Positions 1-8,967 are shown, counted from the first letter of the stretch. The stretch is DNA of 44,128 nucleotides from JAPLVS01 sp043809265 (GCA_043809265.1 JAZDDY010000021.1:1-44128); one strand, 5' to 3'. Numbers and translations: made by a program. Notes: generated from the sequence alone by a model not told the origin.

Positions 1-1623
1 GGCATTGCAACAGGCAAGGTAAAGATTGTGCCAACCGCAAGCCATATCGAAAAAATCAAGGAAGGCGACATACTTGTAACAAAAATGACCAATCCCGACT
101 GGGTTCCGGTAATGAAAAAGGCCGCAGGCATTATAACCGACGAGGGCGGCACAACCTGCCATGCAGCAATAGTCAGCCGCGAGCTTGGAATTCCTTGCAT
201 TGTCGGCGCCGGCGATGCCACAAGAAAACTGCACGACAACCAGGTTGTCACGCTCAACGGCTACAACGGCTTTGTTTATGAAGGCGAGGTTGAAATAAAG
301 GTCGAGAAAAAAACAGAGGAAAAAATCATACGCCTTGAAGACGTGGACAGGCTTGAGAACGCGATAAAAATAGAGATAAAAAAACAGCCGAAGATCCCGA
401 AGCCTGTAAGGCTGAAGCCGATGGTTTCGGAGGCAAAGCCAGGCATCATGGGCATTGCGACGCTTATCAAAGACGAAAGAAAGATGAAGGACAAAATAAG
501 GGAGCAGATTGCCGAATTCAGGGCAACCGAAAAGGAAAAAGAGGAAGCCGAAAAAGCGCTCGAGACCAAAGAGCGCGATGAAGAGGAAGCCGAAAAGCTC
601 GCAGGGGAACCGGAAGCAAAAGAGGTTGTGCAGGAATTCGGGGAAAAGAAAGCAGAGGACATGAACGAAAGCGATTACGAGAAAGAATCCATGGAACTCA
701 GGGAACTTCTCGAAAAAATATCCGCAAAAGTGAAAGTGAACGTCGCGTTGCCGGAAGCCGCGGAAAAAGCCGCGGCAACAGGCGCCGACGGCGTGGGGCT
801 GCTAAGGGCGGAACACATGATTACCGCCGCTGGAGTGCATCCCGCGGAATACCTGCGCATGGGCCAGGTGGCAATGCTTGCAAGGGCTGTAAGGGACGGC
901 ATAGAAGTCGTGCTGAAGCAATTCAAGGGCAAGCCGGTATGGTACAGGACATTTGATGCAAGGACAGACGAGTACAGGAACCTCAAAGGCGGGGAAAAAG
1001 AGCCAGGCGAAGAAAATCCCATGATCGGCTGGCACGGCATAAGAAGGGATTTGGACGAACCCGAGCTTTTAAGGGCGCAGTTCATTGCGATAAAGCAATT
1101 GATCGACAAGGGCTACACAAACATCGGCATAATGCTCCCGTTCGTGATTTCCGAGCTGGAAGTAAGGAAGGCGAAAGAGATAGCCAAGGAAATAGGCCTT
1201 GAAAGGAAAAAAGGCGTGCTGGAATTCGGCGTGATGGTTGAAACGCCGGCAAGCGTCTGGATAATAGACGAACTGATCGATGAAGGCATAGACTTCATTT
1301 CTTTCGGAACGAACGATTTGACACAGCTCACGCTCGGCATCGACAGGAACAACGAGAGGATACAGAAAGGCTTCAGCGAAATGCACCCGGCAATACTAAG
1401 GTCCCTGAAAAGGGTCATCGAAAAATGCAGGGCCGCAGGCGTGACCACCTCGATCTGCGGGCAGGCTGCAAGCGACCCTGAAATGGTTTCCAAGCTCATA
1501 AGGTACGGCATCGACTCGCTTTCCGCGAACATCGACGCTGTCGAGCACATAAAGCACGTGGTGCTTGTCGAAGAAAAGAAAATGATCCTAGAAGGCCTCA
1601 AGGGAAAGGAAAAAAAATGCTGA
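1..1623 (+). CDS. ppsA: Phosphoenolpyruvate synthase, C-terminal part (5' end outside window)
   Basis: Pyruvate + ATP to PEP + AMP + Pi, the gluconeogenic entry step. The frame is open from base 1, so the gene starts upstream of the window. The swivelling phosphohistidine domain comes first, with the carrier His in GGTTCHAA (codon near 160). The PEP/pyruvate TIM barrel follows, with GVGLLRAEHM, GVMVETPAS, SFGTNDLTQLTLGIDR and the catalytic Cys in SICGQAASDP. Between the two domains (about 298-735) lies an unusually long, very charged Glu/Lys-rich segment that looks like a coiled coil. The stop overlaps the dph2 start by 7 nt, suggesting cotranscription. Family assignment is firm. Full length and N-terminal ATP-grasp domain cannot be seen here. 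Confidence 0.96.
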   Translation, partial: GIATGKVKIVPTASHIEKIKEGDILVTKMTNPDWVPVMKKAAGIITDEGGTTCHAAIVSRELGIPCIVGAGDATRKLHDNQVVTLNGYNGFVYEGEVEIKVEKKTEEKIIRLEDVDRLENAIKIEIKKQPKIPKPVRLKPMVSEAKPGIMGIATLIKDERKMKDKIREQIAEFRATEKEKEEAEKALETKERDEEEAEKLAGEPEAKEVVQEFGEKKAEDMNESDYEKESMELRELLEKISAKVKVNVALPEAAEKAAATGADGVGLLRAEHMITAAGVHPAEYLRMGQVAMLARAVRDGIEVVLKQFKGKPVWYRTFDARTDEYRNLKGGEKEPGEENPMIGWHGIRRDLDEPELLRAQFIAIKQLIDKGYTNIGIMLPFVISELEVRKAKEIAKEIGLERKKGVLEFGVMVETPASVWIIDELIDEGIDFISFGTNDLTQLTLGIDRNNERIQKGFSEMHPAILRSLKRVIEKCRAAGVTTSICGQAASDPEMVSKLIRYGIDSLSANIDAVEHIKHVVLVEEKKMILEGLKGKEKKC

Positions 1624-2582
1624 AGCTCGAATTCGGCCTCGGCAGGGCAATCGAAGCCGTGCGCAGGAAAAAAGCAAAACTCGTATTATTGCAGTTTCCG
1701 GAAGGGCTGAAGCCGAAAATAAGGGAAATTGCGAAGGAAATCGAGCAAAAAACAGGCGCAAAAACAATCACGCTCGTGCAGCCGTGCTATGGGGCCTGTG
1801 ATATTCCGCTGTGCGAAGCGAAACTCCTCGGCGCTGCCCTGACCATCCATTTCGGGCACACCGCATTCCTGAAATCGAAAAATTTTTTTTATGTGCCGCT
1901 TTCTTACAGGCTTGAAAAACCGCTTCTCGGAAAATTGGTTAAAGCGCTCTCCCCAAAGCTGGAGGCACAGGGGTTCAGGAAAATCAGCCTAGTTTCCACG
2001 GCGCAGTTCCTCGGATGGCTTCCGGAGGCAGGGAAATTTTTCAGGAAACAGGGCTTTGATGTTTTTATAGGGAAAGCGCCTTCGATGGCAAAAGGCCAGG
2101 TGCTTGGCTGCAACACCGCGGCTGCAAAAAATGTTTCAGGGAAGGCGGACTGCCTTGTTTTTGTGGGCGACGGCCGTTTCCACCCGCTCGGCATCGCGCA
2201 CGGAACAAGAAAGCACGTGTTCATGCTCAACCCTTCCTCGCGCTCTGTTTCTGAAATAGAGCAGGCTGATTTTGACAGGATGGAAAGAGGGCACATTGCA
2301 AGGATTGAAATCGCAAGGCAGGCCAGGGGCTTTGGAATTCTTGTTTCAACAAAACCCGGGCAGATGAACCTGGGAAAAGCGCTTGAATTGAAGGCTTTGG
2401 CTGAAAAAAAGCGGAAAAAAGCCCTGATTCTGGTTTCGAATGAAATCAGGGAAGACTTTGTCCTTGGCTTGGGCCTTGACTGTTTTGTGAACACTGCCTG
2501 CCCGCGCTTAGTGCTCGATGACGCGGTGCACTGGAAACGCCATTTGGTGAGCGCTGAAGAAATGGAAAAAGCGATGGAATAG
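1617..2582 (+). CDS. dph2: Diphthamide synthase subunit Dph2 (3-amino-3-carboxypropyl transferase)
   Basis: Radical SAM-like [4Fe-4S] enzyme. It moves the 3-amino-3-carboxypropyl group of S-adenosylmethionine onto the target His of elongation factor 2, the first step of diphthamide synthesis. The 321-residue length fits archaeal Dph2. The three cluster cysteines are visible as C61 (YGACD), C165 (LGCNTAA) and C295 (NTACPRL). The ATG overlaps the end of ppsA by 7 nt behind a GGAAAGG purine stretch. It ends in TAG, converging on the UMP kinase gene after 5 nt. Confidence 0.95.
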   Translation: MLKLEFGLGRAIEAVRRKKAKLVLLQFPEGLKPKIREIAKEIEQKTGAKTITLVQPCYGACDIPLCEAKLLGAALTIHFGHTAFLKSKNFFYVPLSYRLEKPLLGKLVKALSPKLEAQGFRKISLVSTAQFLGWLPEAGKFFRKQGFDVFIGKAPSMAKGQVLGCNTAAAKNVSGKADCLVFVGDGRFHPLGIAHGTRKHVFMLNPSSRSVSEIEQADFDRMERGHIARIEIARQARGFGILVSTKPGQMNLGKALELKALAEKKRKKALILVSNEIREDFVLGLGLDCFVNTACPRLVLDDAVHWKRHLVSAEEMEKAME

Positions 2583-2587
2583 GCTTG

Positions 2588-3406
2588 TCAGCCTTCTGTT
2601 TCTATTATTCTTGTGCCTTCGAATTCGTTGCCTTTGACCGCGTTTTCGAAATTGTTCAAATCCTTGCCGTCGAGGACTATTCCCGGGATTTTGGAGCGCT
2701 TGAGGAAAATGCAGGCAGGCACATCCATGACAAGGTTCTGCCCAGGCTTGCTTTCAGCCACTTTCATCAGGCTCAAAAGGCGCTCGAAGGAAACCCTTTC
2801 GAACATGCGCGCTTTCGGGTGCGTGCTCGGGTCAGAAGAGTAAATGCCTTCCACGTTAGTCATGTTGATGTATTCCACCTCGCATTCGCCTGAAAGGAAT
2901 TCGGCAAGCAGGACTGCGACTGCATCTGTGGTAAATCCAGGCATCAATCCCCCGAAGATCGGGATTTTGCCGATTGCAATGATTTCTTTTGCCCTGCGGA
3001 TATCTGTGAGCACTTCAGGGTAAGCGCGCTCGATTCCTTGGATGAGAACCGAGGCGTTCAGGCGCGTGGCCTGGATTCCTATCTCATCGAGGGCAAAATT
3101 GTTGGCTCCGAGGGCCTTGGCGGCAGCAATGTAAGTCCTTGCAGTCTGGCCGCCGCCTGCGACCAGCGCGAAGCGGTATCCTTCCTTGTAAAGCCCTTCA
3201 AGGCATTCGCCGAATTTTGAAATGAACGAGGCATCAGGCTTGTTCGGCGCAATGATCGAGCCGCCCACTGAAAGCACGAAGATTTTTTTTGGGACGCCGA
3301 ATGAAATTGTTTCAATCTGGCCTGATGAGCCATCGCCTTGCGGCTGCCCCTGACCTTGCTCTTCCATGCCTTCGTTGTACATTTTGAAGAAATCCTCGTC
3401 GAACAT
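2588..3406 (-). CDS. pyrH: Uridylate kinase, archaeal amino-acid-kinase fold
   Basis: Phosphorylates UMP to UDP in pyrimidine nucleotide synthesis. Residues from about 42 match the archaeal UMP kinase core: VLSVGGSIIAPN for phosphate binding, ALVAGGGQTAR, and the TTDAVAVLLAE and NMTNVEGIYSSDP motifs for nucleotide binding. A 35-40 residue Gly/Gln-rich N-terminal extension precedes the core and is atypical. A start at Met9 or Met14 would shorten but not remove it. The gene is divergent from aRF1. A small inverted repeat (3412-3425) lies just upstream of the ATG. Confidence 0.92.
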   Translation of the reverse strand: MFDEDFFKMYNEGMEEQGQGQPQGDGSSGQIETISFGVPKKIFVLSVGGSIIAPNKPDASFISKFGECLEGLYKEGYRFALVAGGGQTARTYIAAAKALGANNFALDEIGIQATRLNASVLIQGIERAYPEVLTDIRRAKEIIAIGKIPIFGGLMPGFTTDAVAVLLAEFLSGECEVEYINMTNVEGIYSSDPSTHPKARMFERVSFERLLSLMKVAESKPGQNLVMDVPACIFLKRSKIPGIVLDGKDLNNFENAVKGNEFEGTRIIETEG

Positions 3407-3411
3407 AAATG

Positions 3412-3425
3412 CAGCCCTCGGGCTG
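3412..3425. repeat. Short inverted repeat upstream of the UMP kinase start
   Basis: CAGCCC and GGGCTG separated by 2 nt, beginning 6 nt before the UMP kinase ATG. It would form a small hairpin covering the likely ribosome-binding region GAGGG, or serve as a protein site. No function is shown. Confidence 0.4.
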
Positions 3426-3462
3426 TTTAGGCCCGCAAGTCATTAACTATAAATGCTTTCTG

Positions 3463-3474
3463 TATATAAAAATA
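3463..3474 (+). promoter_or_regulatory. TATA-like box, probably for aRF1
   Basis: TATATAAAAATA in the divergent intergenic region between UMP kinase and aRF1. It lies about 55-66 nt before the chosen ATG at 3529, which implies a leader of about 30 nt. A second A/T element (AACTATAAAT, 3445-3454) could serve either strand. Confidence 0.5.
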
Positions 3475-3528
3475 TTTGGAAACCTCTTTTTTAAGAAATT
3501 GGTTCAAAATGGCTCGGGATTGGTTAAA

Positions 3529-4770
3529 ATGGCAGTAGAGGAAGAGCAGGCAAGTGAGCTCGAGAGAACGCTTTTCGCAAAAAAAATGAAAAAACTGAAA
3601 AGCATAAAGAAGGGTTCTGGCACAGAACTGATTTCAGTGTATGTGCCGTATGGGGCGGACCGCTCCTCGGTAATGAACCAGCTGACTGAAGAAAAAAGCC
3701 AGAGCTCGAATATCAAGGACTCGAACACAAGGAAGAACGTGCAGGGCGCGCTCAAAAAGGTCATAAACTTCCTGAAACGAATAGATTTCAATATCCCAAA
3801 AAAAGGGCTTGCGGTTTTTTCAGGGAATGTCTCGCAGCAGGAAGGCAAATCCGACATAAAACTTTTCACTATAAAGCCCATAAAAAAGCTTGAGACAAAG
3901 CTTTACTGGTGCGATTCCGAATTCAACCTGAAGCCTTTGGAGGCAATGGCCAGGCCCACAGAAATTTACGGCCTGGTCACCATAGACAAGAACGAGGCGA
4001 CAATTGCGCTGCTTTCCGGAAAAAAATACGAAATCATCGGCCAGTTCAAGAGCAGGGTTGCAGGCAAGTTCAGGGCCGGCGGGCAGTCCGCGAAAAGGTT
4101 CGAGCACCTCAGGCACGAGGCCGAGCACAATTTTTACGTCAAAATCAGCGAGAAAATGAACGAGATTTTCGTGAAAGACATCGAGAAGCTGAAAGGCCTT
4201 GTAATCGGCGGCCCTGGAATGACCAAGGATTATTTTTTGGATGAAGGGCTTTTGGACCACAGGATAAAGGCGAAAATAATAGGGGTTGTGAACACCTCTT
4301 ACACCGACGAATCAGGGATAAGGGAATTGGTGCACAATTCCTCTGATGTTTTGAAGGAAGCCGAAGTGACAAGGGAAATGGAATTGGTCCAGGAGTTCAT
4401 GCGCAATGTGATAAAGACAGGCCTTGCCGCTTACGGGGAAAAAGAAGTGCTTGAAGCGCTCCGCGCAGGCCAGGTAAAGACGCTTCTGCTCAGCGAAGAG
4501 CTCGAGAAAACTGTTTTCATGCTTGAATGCCCGAACTGCCAGTCAAGGGAAGACAAGTTTGCAAGCTCCGAGTCAGAGATTGCAGGGCAGAAGTGCGTGA
4601 AATGCGGCGCCGAAATGGAGGATGCCGAGGAAATGGAATACATCGATTACCTGCAGGAAATGGCCGAAAAGATCGGCGCTGAAACGCGCATCATAAGCAC
4701 TGACACGGATGAAGGAATGCAATTCCTGAAGGCCTTTGGCGGGATAGGCGCAATACTGCGCTACAGGTGA
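3529..4770 (+). CDS. prf1: Peptide chain release factor aRF1 (NIKD variant)
   Basis: Recognises all stop codons in the ribosomal A site and triggers peptidyl-tRNA hydrolysis. From the ATG at 3529 it is 413 residues, normal for aRF1; the 40-residue upstream extension has no family similarity. The N domain has YWCDSEF, matching YxCxxxF. The stop-recognition loop reads SSNIKD (N61-I62-K63-D64) where nearly all relatives have NIKS. The catalytic GGQ is intact in FRAGGQSAKRF. The C domain has the archaeal zinc site CPNC...CVKC. Genes in this window end in TAA, TAG and TGA, so the factor should read all three. truD follows 13 nt downstream. Confidence 0.96.
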   Translation: MAVEEEQASELERTLFAKKMKKLKSIKKGSGTELISVYVPYGADRSSVMNQLTEEKSQSSNIKDSNTRKNVQGALKKVINFLKRIDFNIPKKGLAVFSGNVSQQEGKSDIKLFTIKPIKKLETKLYWCDSEFNLKPLEAMARPTEIYGLVTIDKNEATIALLSGKKYEIIGQFKSRVAGKFRAGGQSAKRFEHLRHEAEHNFYVKISEKMNEIFVKDIEKLKGLVIGGPGMTKDYFLDEGLLDHRIKAKIIGVVNTSYTDESGIRELVHNSSDVLKEAEVTREMELVQEFMRNVIKTGLAAYGEKEVLEALRAGQVKTLLLSEELEKTVFMLECPNCQSREDKFASSESEIAGQKCVKCGAEMEDAEEMEYIDYLQEMAEKIGAETRIISTDTDEGMQFLKAFGGIGAILRYR

Positions 4771-4783
4771 CCTGGCAAAGGAA

Positions 4784-6048
4784 ATGGTTTTTATGAAAAA
4801 GGAAGCGTTCTATTGCACGAAATGCCTGGGCATCGGCGGGCAAATCAAAAGGCTTTACACTGATTTTGTGGTTGAGGAAATCCTGAAGGGCAGGGTTTGC
4901 GAGGCAAAAGCCTTCCTTTCCGGGGAGGCCCCCTATGAGCAGTTGAAAATACCTGAAAAGCCGGCAGGCGTGGATTACCTGCACTTGGACCTTGAAAAAA
5001 TCAACAAGGACCTGCATTTTGTGATAAGGCAGATGTCGAGGTTTTTGCAGGCAAGCGGGAAAAGAGTGGGCTATGCGGGAATCAAGGACAAGCGCGCTGT
5101 GACCTGCCAGAGAATCAGCATCTGGAATCCGGACCTGAAGCTTGTCGAAAGCTTTCATCCCGGCGGGATAAGGTTGAGGAATGCCGCGTGGAGCAATGAA
5201 AAAATAGATTTGGGCATGCACGAAGGGAACAGGTTCACGCTGACAGTGAGAGATATTGACCTTGAAAAAGAAGAAATTGAGAAAAGGGTTCTGGAATGCT
5301 TTAAGGAGATGGAGGGCGGAATTGCCAATTTTTTCGGGGAACAGAGGTTCGGCGGCATCCGCGCTGTAAGTCATCTCGTGGGAAAGGAAATAGTGAAAGG
5401 CAACTTGGAGAATGCGGCATGCTTTATCTTGCCGCCGGAAGCGAGGGCGAAGAGCCCGAGGTGAAGGCCGCAAGGGCGAATCTTGCGGAAACGCGCGATT
5501 TCCGCGCAGCGCTAAAGGCATTCCCGCAAAAATACAGGTATGAAAGGGCGATGCTGAACGCATTGTGCCATGACCCGAAAGATTTTGCTACCGCACTGCA
5601 GGCAATCCCTTTAAGGCTGCGGTTTTTGTTCACGCACGCATTCCAGTCGCACATTTACAATGAAATCCTCAGGGAAAGGATAAGGCAGGGCATAGGCTTC
5701 AAGCCGTTGGAGGGCGAACCGCAGGAGGGCGGCATTGCACTTGGCCTCCTCGCAGGCTACGAATCGAGCTTTTCCCCTGGAAAAGTCGGGGAAATCGAAA
5801 GGAAGGCCATGGCAGGCGAGGGAGTTTCGTTTGCTGATTTCAAGCTTGAAAAGCTAGAAGAATGCTCGAGCAGGGGGGCAAGGCGGAAAATAATGATTGT
5901 GCCTGAAAAACTGCGCCTGCTGGAAATCGGCGATGACCCGGTATTTAAAGGAAAGCGCTTCTGCACTGTTTCCTTTGACCTTGGAAAAGGCGCTTATGCG
6001 ACCGTTGTATTGAATGAAATCCTGAAAAATCCGGACGCGATTTCCTGA
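4784..6048 (+). pseudogene. truD: tRNA pseudouridine synthase TruD, frame-disrupted
   Basis: TruD makes pseudouridine 13 in tRNA. The 5' part (4784-5464) holds the catalytic motif GIKDKRAVT with Asp102 and the FGEQRFGG motif. The 3' part continues in another frame (about 5419-6048) with the remainder of the family, including FTHAFQSHIYNEIL. Together they would be normal length, about 420 residues. Similarity changes frame near 5411-5421, where the first frame reads ENAA and the second resumes MLYLAAG, as if one base were missing in GCGGCATGC. There is no homopolymer or slippery heptamer. A sequencing or assembly indel, or a recent mutation, is likeliest because both halves look otherwise intact. 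It lies downstream of aRF1 with an AAAGGAA SD. Confidence 0.88.
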
Positions 6049-6080
6049 ATTTCAGGACAAGGAAACCTGCAGAAAATCCA

Positions 6081-6089
6081 AATATAAAT
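6081..6089 (+). promoter_or_regulatory. TATA-like box for the glycosyl-phosphate transferase gene
   Basis: AATATAAAT, 35-43 nt before the ATG at 6124. The predicted start near 6110 would leave a short leader carrying the SD GGTGGG (6115-6120). A second weaker A/T element is at about 6101-6107. Confidence 0.5.
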
Positions 6090-6123
6090 CTTTTGAATTA
6101 CCTTTATAGCGTTTGGTGGGCAG

Positions 6124-7077
6124 ATGGCTGAAACAACAATCCTTGCAGCGGTTTTCTTTGCTGTTTCATTCCTGCTGGGCGTTATTGCTGTGAAATGGCT
6201 TGCGGGCAGGAACTTCAAGAAAGGGCTCATTGGCATCGACATCAACAAGCCGGGCCTGAAAAAAATCCCGGAAAGCACGGGTTTTGCGCTGCTTTTGCCT
6301 GTCTGGATTTGCGCCCTGGCTTTTTTCGCGCTGTCCAACGACATGAACGTGCTGTTGTGGGCGCTCATGGTCTCGGGCTTTGCGCTTGTCGGCTTTTACG
6401 ATGACAAAAAGCCGAAATTCCTTTCGGAAACAAGGAAATGGAGTTACCGGGCGCTTATCATCGCTGCAATTTCGCTTGCTTTTGCTGCATTTTTCTTCAA
6501 AAAGCCCGAAGAAATAATCCTTGCCTCGCTTTTCCTTGCAGGGATAGCGAGCTTCGAAAACACTTTCGCAGGCTTAAACGGATGGGAAATCGGTTCGGGC
6601 TTCATCCTTTCGGTATTTTTTGCGCTCCTGCTGCTGAACACCGCATATTTCCCGCTTGCGCTTGCATTGGGCGGGGCAATCCTGGCATTGCTGACCTACA
6701 ACGTGTTTCCGGCAAAAGTTTTTCCGGGGGATTCCGGCACGCTCCTCATAGGCTCAGGGCTTGCAGGCATCATGATTCTTACAAAAGATTTCAGCCTTAT
6801 GGCCGTGTCATTCCTTTTCTTTATCCCGCACATCATTGATTTCACTGCAAAGCTTTTGACAAATCCCTCTGATCCAAGCCAGAGAAAGGCATTGCCTTAC
6901 CACCTTCTCAAAGACCAGAAAATTGCATTGCCTGAAAAAGGCAAAGGCAGCAGGAAATACGACTTCGCAAAAATACTGCTGAAAATCTGCGGGCCGATGG
7001 GCGAGAAAAGGATAGTCCTGCTTATATGGGCGATATTGATTGTGAATTGCATTATTGTGTTCCTGCTGCTGGCGTGA
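6124..7077 (+). CDS. UDP-sugar:polyprenyl-phosphate glycosyl-1-phosphate transferase (Alg7/MraY family)
   Basis: Polytopic membrane enzyme that should transfer a sugar-1-phosphate, probably N-acetylglucosamine-1-P, from a UDP-sugar to dolichyl phosphate. That step starts lipid-linked glycan assembly for N-glycosylation. The 317 residues contain about nine hydrophobic segments. Family motifs are VGFYDDKKP (Mg/nucleotide Asp pair), FAGLNGWEIG and VFPGDSG. The best guess is an AglH/Alg7-type enzyme; MraY for peptidoglycan is unlikely in an archaeon. It has its own TATA box and SD GGTGGG. A convergent flippase-like gene and the nearby S-layer gene support a surface-glycan role. The sugar is not determined. 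Confidence 0.87.
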   Translation: MAETTILAAVFFAVSFLLGVIAVKWLAGRNFKKGLIGIDINKPGLKKIPESTGFALLLPVWICALAFFALSNDMNVLLWALMVSGFALVGFYDDKKPKFLSETRKWSYRALIIAAISLAFAAFFFKKPEEIILASLFLAGIASFENTFAGLNGWEIGSGFILSVFFALLLLNTAYFPLALALGGAILALLTYNVFPAKVFPGDSGTLLIGSGLAGIMILTKDFSLMAVSFLFFIPHIIDFTAKLLTNPSDPSQRKALPYHLLKDQKIALPEKGKGSRKYDFAKILLKICGPMGEKRIVLLIWAILIVNCIIVFLLLA

Positions 7078-7193
7078 CAACAGGGGCGGCAGGCTGTTTT
7101 CCATGCAAAAAGGCTTGCAGGCAGGGGGGTTAAGGGCGAGGCAAAGAGCTCTAGCGGCTTCCCAAAAAATAGGCCTCAAAGGGCACGGCAGGT

Positions 7194-8201
7194 CTAAATC
7201 TTTGTGCCGGCAGCACTTTTTCTTGATTTTTTCCACAAAAAATAAAATAAAAGCGATGCCAGCGTAGGGAAAATCAATCTCGAGGCATCGTATAATATCA
7301 GGACAGAGCTTATTTCAGCCACAGACAGCCTTGAAGCGCTGATTATGGGAACAGACAGGAACAGGAAGCCGGCGCTTTCCACAAGAAGAATGCCGCGCGG
7401 CAGCAACGGCGCCCTCTCGAGCAGGGCAAGCAATACGAACAGCACAGCCAGCGGCAAAGGCGAAACAGGGATTGAAAGCGAGGCAAAGGCAAAGAACAGC
7501 GAGGCGAATTCAAGGCACCATGAAAGGGCGGCAAAAAGCATTGTTGCAAGCAAGGCCCCGCCTGAAAACTCGCCTAAAAAATCCGAATAATCCAAAAAAT
7601 ATTTTTCAAGCGGTTTAAGGAAACGGATTTTTTTGGAGAGTGCGCCGAAAAGGCGCGAAATCCTGCGCCCTATTTTTTTGTCCAATGGCAGCAGGAAAAG
7701 AAGCGATGCAAGCAGCACCACAAAAAGGCCTGAGAAAAGCGGGATTGCCAGAATTGGGTCGATTGCAGAGGAAAAGAAAACCGCGGACAGGAGCAGGAGC
7801 GAAGCGAAAGAAAGCACGCTGAACTTAAGGCCTTTCACTATCATTGAAGCCGAAAACCCTTCGGAAAACCGAACATTAAATTCCTCTTTCAGGAACGCCC
7901 CCCTTAAAACATCTGAGCCGAGCTGTATCGGCGTGAGGGCGCCGAAAACAGAGGCGAATCCTGCGCTGAAAACTTTTCCGAACGGCTTTCTGCCGCGCTT
8001 CATCACAAGCAATGACCAGCCGAGAAGCCAGGCAGCCACCGAAAGAAGGAAGCAGGCAATGCTAAGGGAAAAAAACAGGAGGTTTGATTTTGCGATAAGG
8101 CCGAAAGCTCCTGTGAAAAAGCCGAAAATCAGGACTGCAAGTGAAACCAGGGCAAGCGCGAGGATTGCGATTGAAAGGAATTTTTTGGGGTTTTCCATCA
8201 T
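7194..8201 (-). CDS. Flippase-like integral membrane protein (UPF0104 / LPG synthase TM family)
   Basis: Membrane protein with about eight hydrophobic segments, resembling the YbhN/UPF0104 and lysylphosphatidylglycerol-synthase membrane family often placed beside glycosyltransferases. Typical pieces are FGALTPIQLGSDVLRGAFL near residue 90 and LLPRGILLVESAGFLFLSV near residue 280. I prefer an ATG start at 8201 or 8198, just behind GGTGA, over the upstream TTG at 8237 that adds 12 residues before the first membrane segment. It ends in TAG. It may handle a lipid-linked glycan or polar lipid; no catalytic function can be read. Confidence 0.8.
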   Translation of the reverse strand: MMENPKKFLSIAILALALVSLAVLIFGFFTGAFGLIAKSNLLFFSLSIACFLLSVAAWLLGWSLLVMKRGRKPFGKVFSAGFASVFGALTPIQLGSDVLRGAFLKEEFNVRFSEGFSASMIVKGLKFSVLSFASLLLLSAVFFSSAIDPILAIPLFSGLFVVLLASLLFLLPLDKKIGRRISRLFGALSKKIRFLKPLEKYFLDYSDFLGEFSGGALLATMLFAALSWCLEFASLFFAFASLSIPVSPLPLAVLFVLLALLERAPLLPRGILLVESAGFLFLSVPIISASRLSVAEISSVLILYDASRLIFPTLASLLFYFLWKKSRKSAAGTKI

Positions 8202-8243
8202 TTCACCGGTCGAAGGCGGCAGTGGCCGATAAGCCAAAAGCCT

Positions 8244-8891
8244 TTAGCTGGCGGTTCCTGTTTGACCGCTGTTCATCTGCCCGAGCTTGTCCTTTGTCTG
8301 CTGCAGTACTTCATTGGCATTCGGGTACAATTGCAGTGCAAGAGAACGCGACAATACCATGAGGTCTTCGGCGTTTTTTGCCCTTATTGCAGCGCTGTTT
8401 TCATCAAGCCAGACTGCAGAGCGCTGTTCGGCTGGGTTCGGCAGCCTGAAAACCACAACAAGCGCGCCATTGCGCCCGGCAAGCATTGCATCACATTCCG
8501 CTTTTTCCAGCACAACCTGCGTCTTGAAGTCGCCGAAATTGGTCTGGCATTTTTCTGTGAGGCCGTCCGCCCCCTTAAAAACAATCAATTGGACTGCATT
8601 CCTGTCGTTGCCTGCGACCACCGCATAAAACGGAATGACCGCATTGTTGAATATGTCGGCATTCCTGCCTGGCTCGTCAAGCCATAATTCCGCGGCAACA
8701 ACCACTTCCGGCCTGAGGGAAAAGCCCCGTAACAGTTGCTTGGGCTCGCCGAAATTCGACAAATAGTAGGCGCTGCCAGCATCCCATTCGAATGCCGGTT
8801 TTTCCTCGGGCTGGGCACAGCCTGCAAGGAAAAGCGAAAGCAATACCGCCAGTGCAACAACCGCAAAAAAAGCGGTTTTCCCGCAATCCAT
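8244..8891 (-). CDS. Predicted secreted lipoprotein, unknown function
   Basis: 215 residues. A hydrophobic signal ends in a lipobox-like LAGC (Cys about 25), followed by QPEEKP, so it is probably lipid-anchored outside the membrane. The rest is a soluble domain of mixed strands and helices with two further cysteines (KCQTN and AECDA). I recognise no family. A strong SD, GGAGGG, lies 6-7 nt before the ATG. A TATA-like AATAAAAATG is at about 8921-8930, so it probably has its own promoter downstream of the S-layer terminator. Confidence 0.75.
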   Translation of the reverse strand: MDCGKTAFFAVVALAVLLSLFLAGCAQPEEKPAFEWDAGSAYYLSNFGEPKQLLRGFSLRPEVVVAAELWLDEPGRNADIFNNAVIPFYAVVAGNDRNAVQLIVFKGADGLTEKCQTNFGDFKTQVVLEKAECDAMLAGRNGALVVVFRLPNPAEQRSAVWLDENSAAIRAKNAEDLMVLSRSLALQLYPNANEVLQQTKDKLGQMNSGQTGTAS

Positions 8892-8967
8892 TCTTTCCCT
8901 CCAATCAATACAATTTGGGCAAAAACATTTTTATTCCCAGACGCATTGGCGCCGCCAGTGGCTGCGG

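Noticed and set aside
1904..2494. 196-codon open frame antisense to dph2
   Set aside because: The dph2 frame carries all three conserved cysteines; the antisense translation has no family features.
5405..5465. Programmed frameshift in truD
   Set aside because: No slippery heptamer, stop-adjacent codon or downstream stem; an indel is simpler.
4691..5563. 290-codon open frame antisense to truD
   Set aside because: No domain or start signal; it mirrors a conserved gene and results from G/C-rich third positions.
7078..7193. Possible tRNA or small RNA between the two convergent envelope genes
   Set aside because: No cloverleaf, T-loop or CCA-end pattern; only a weak AACAG/CTGTT hairpin at the gene end.
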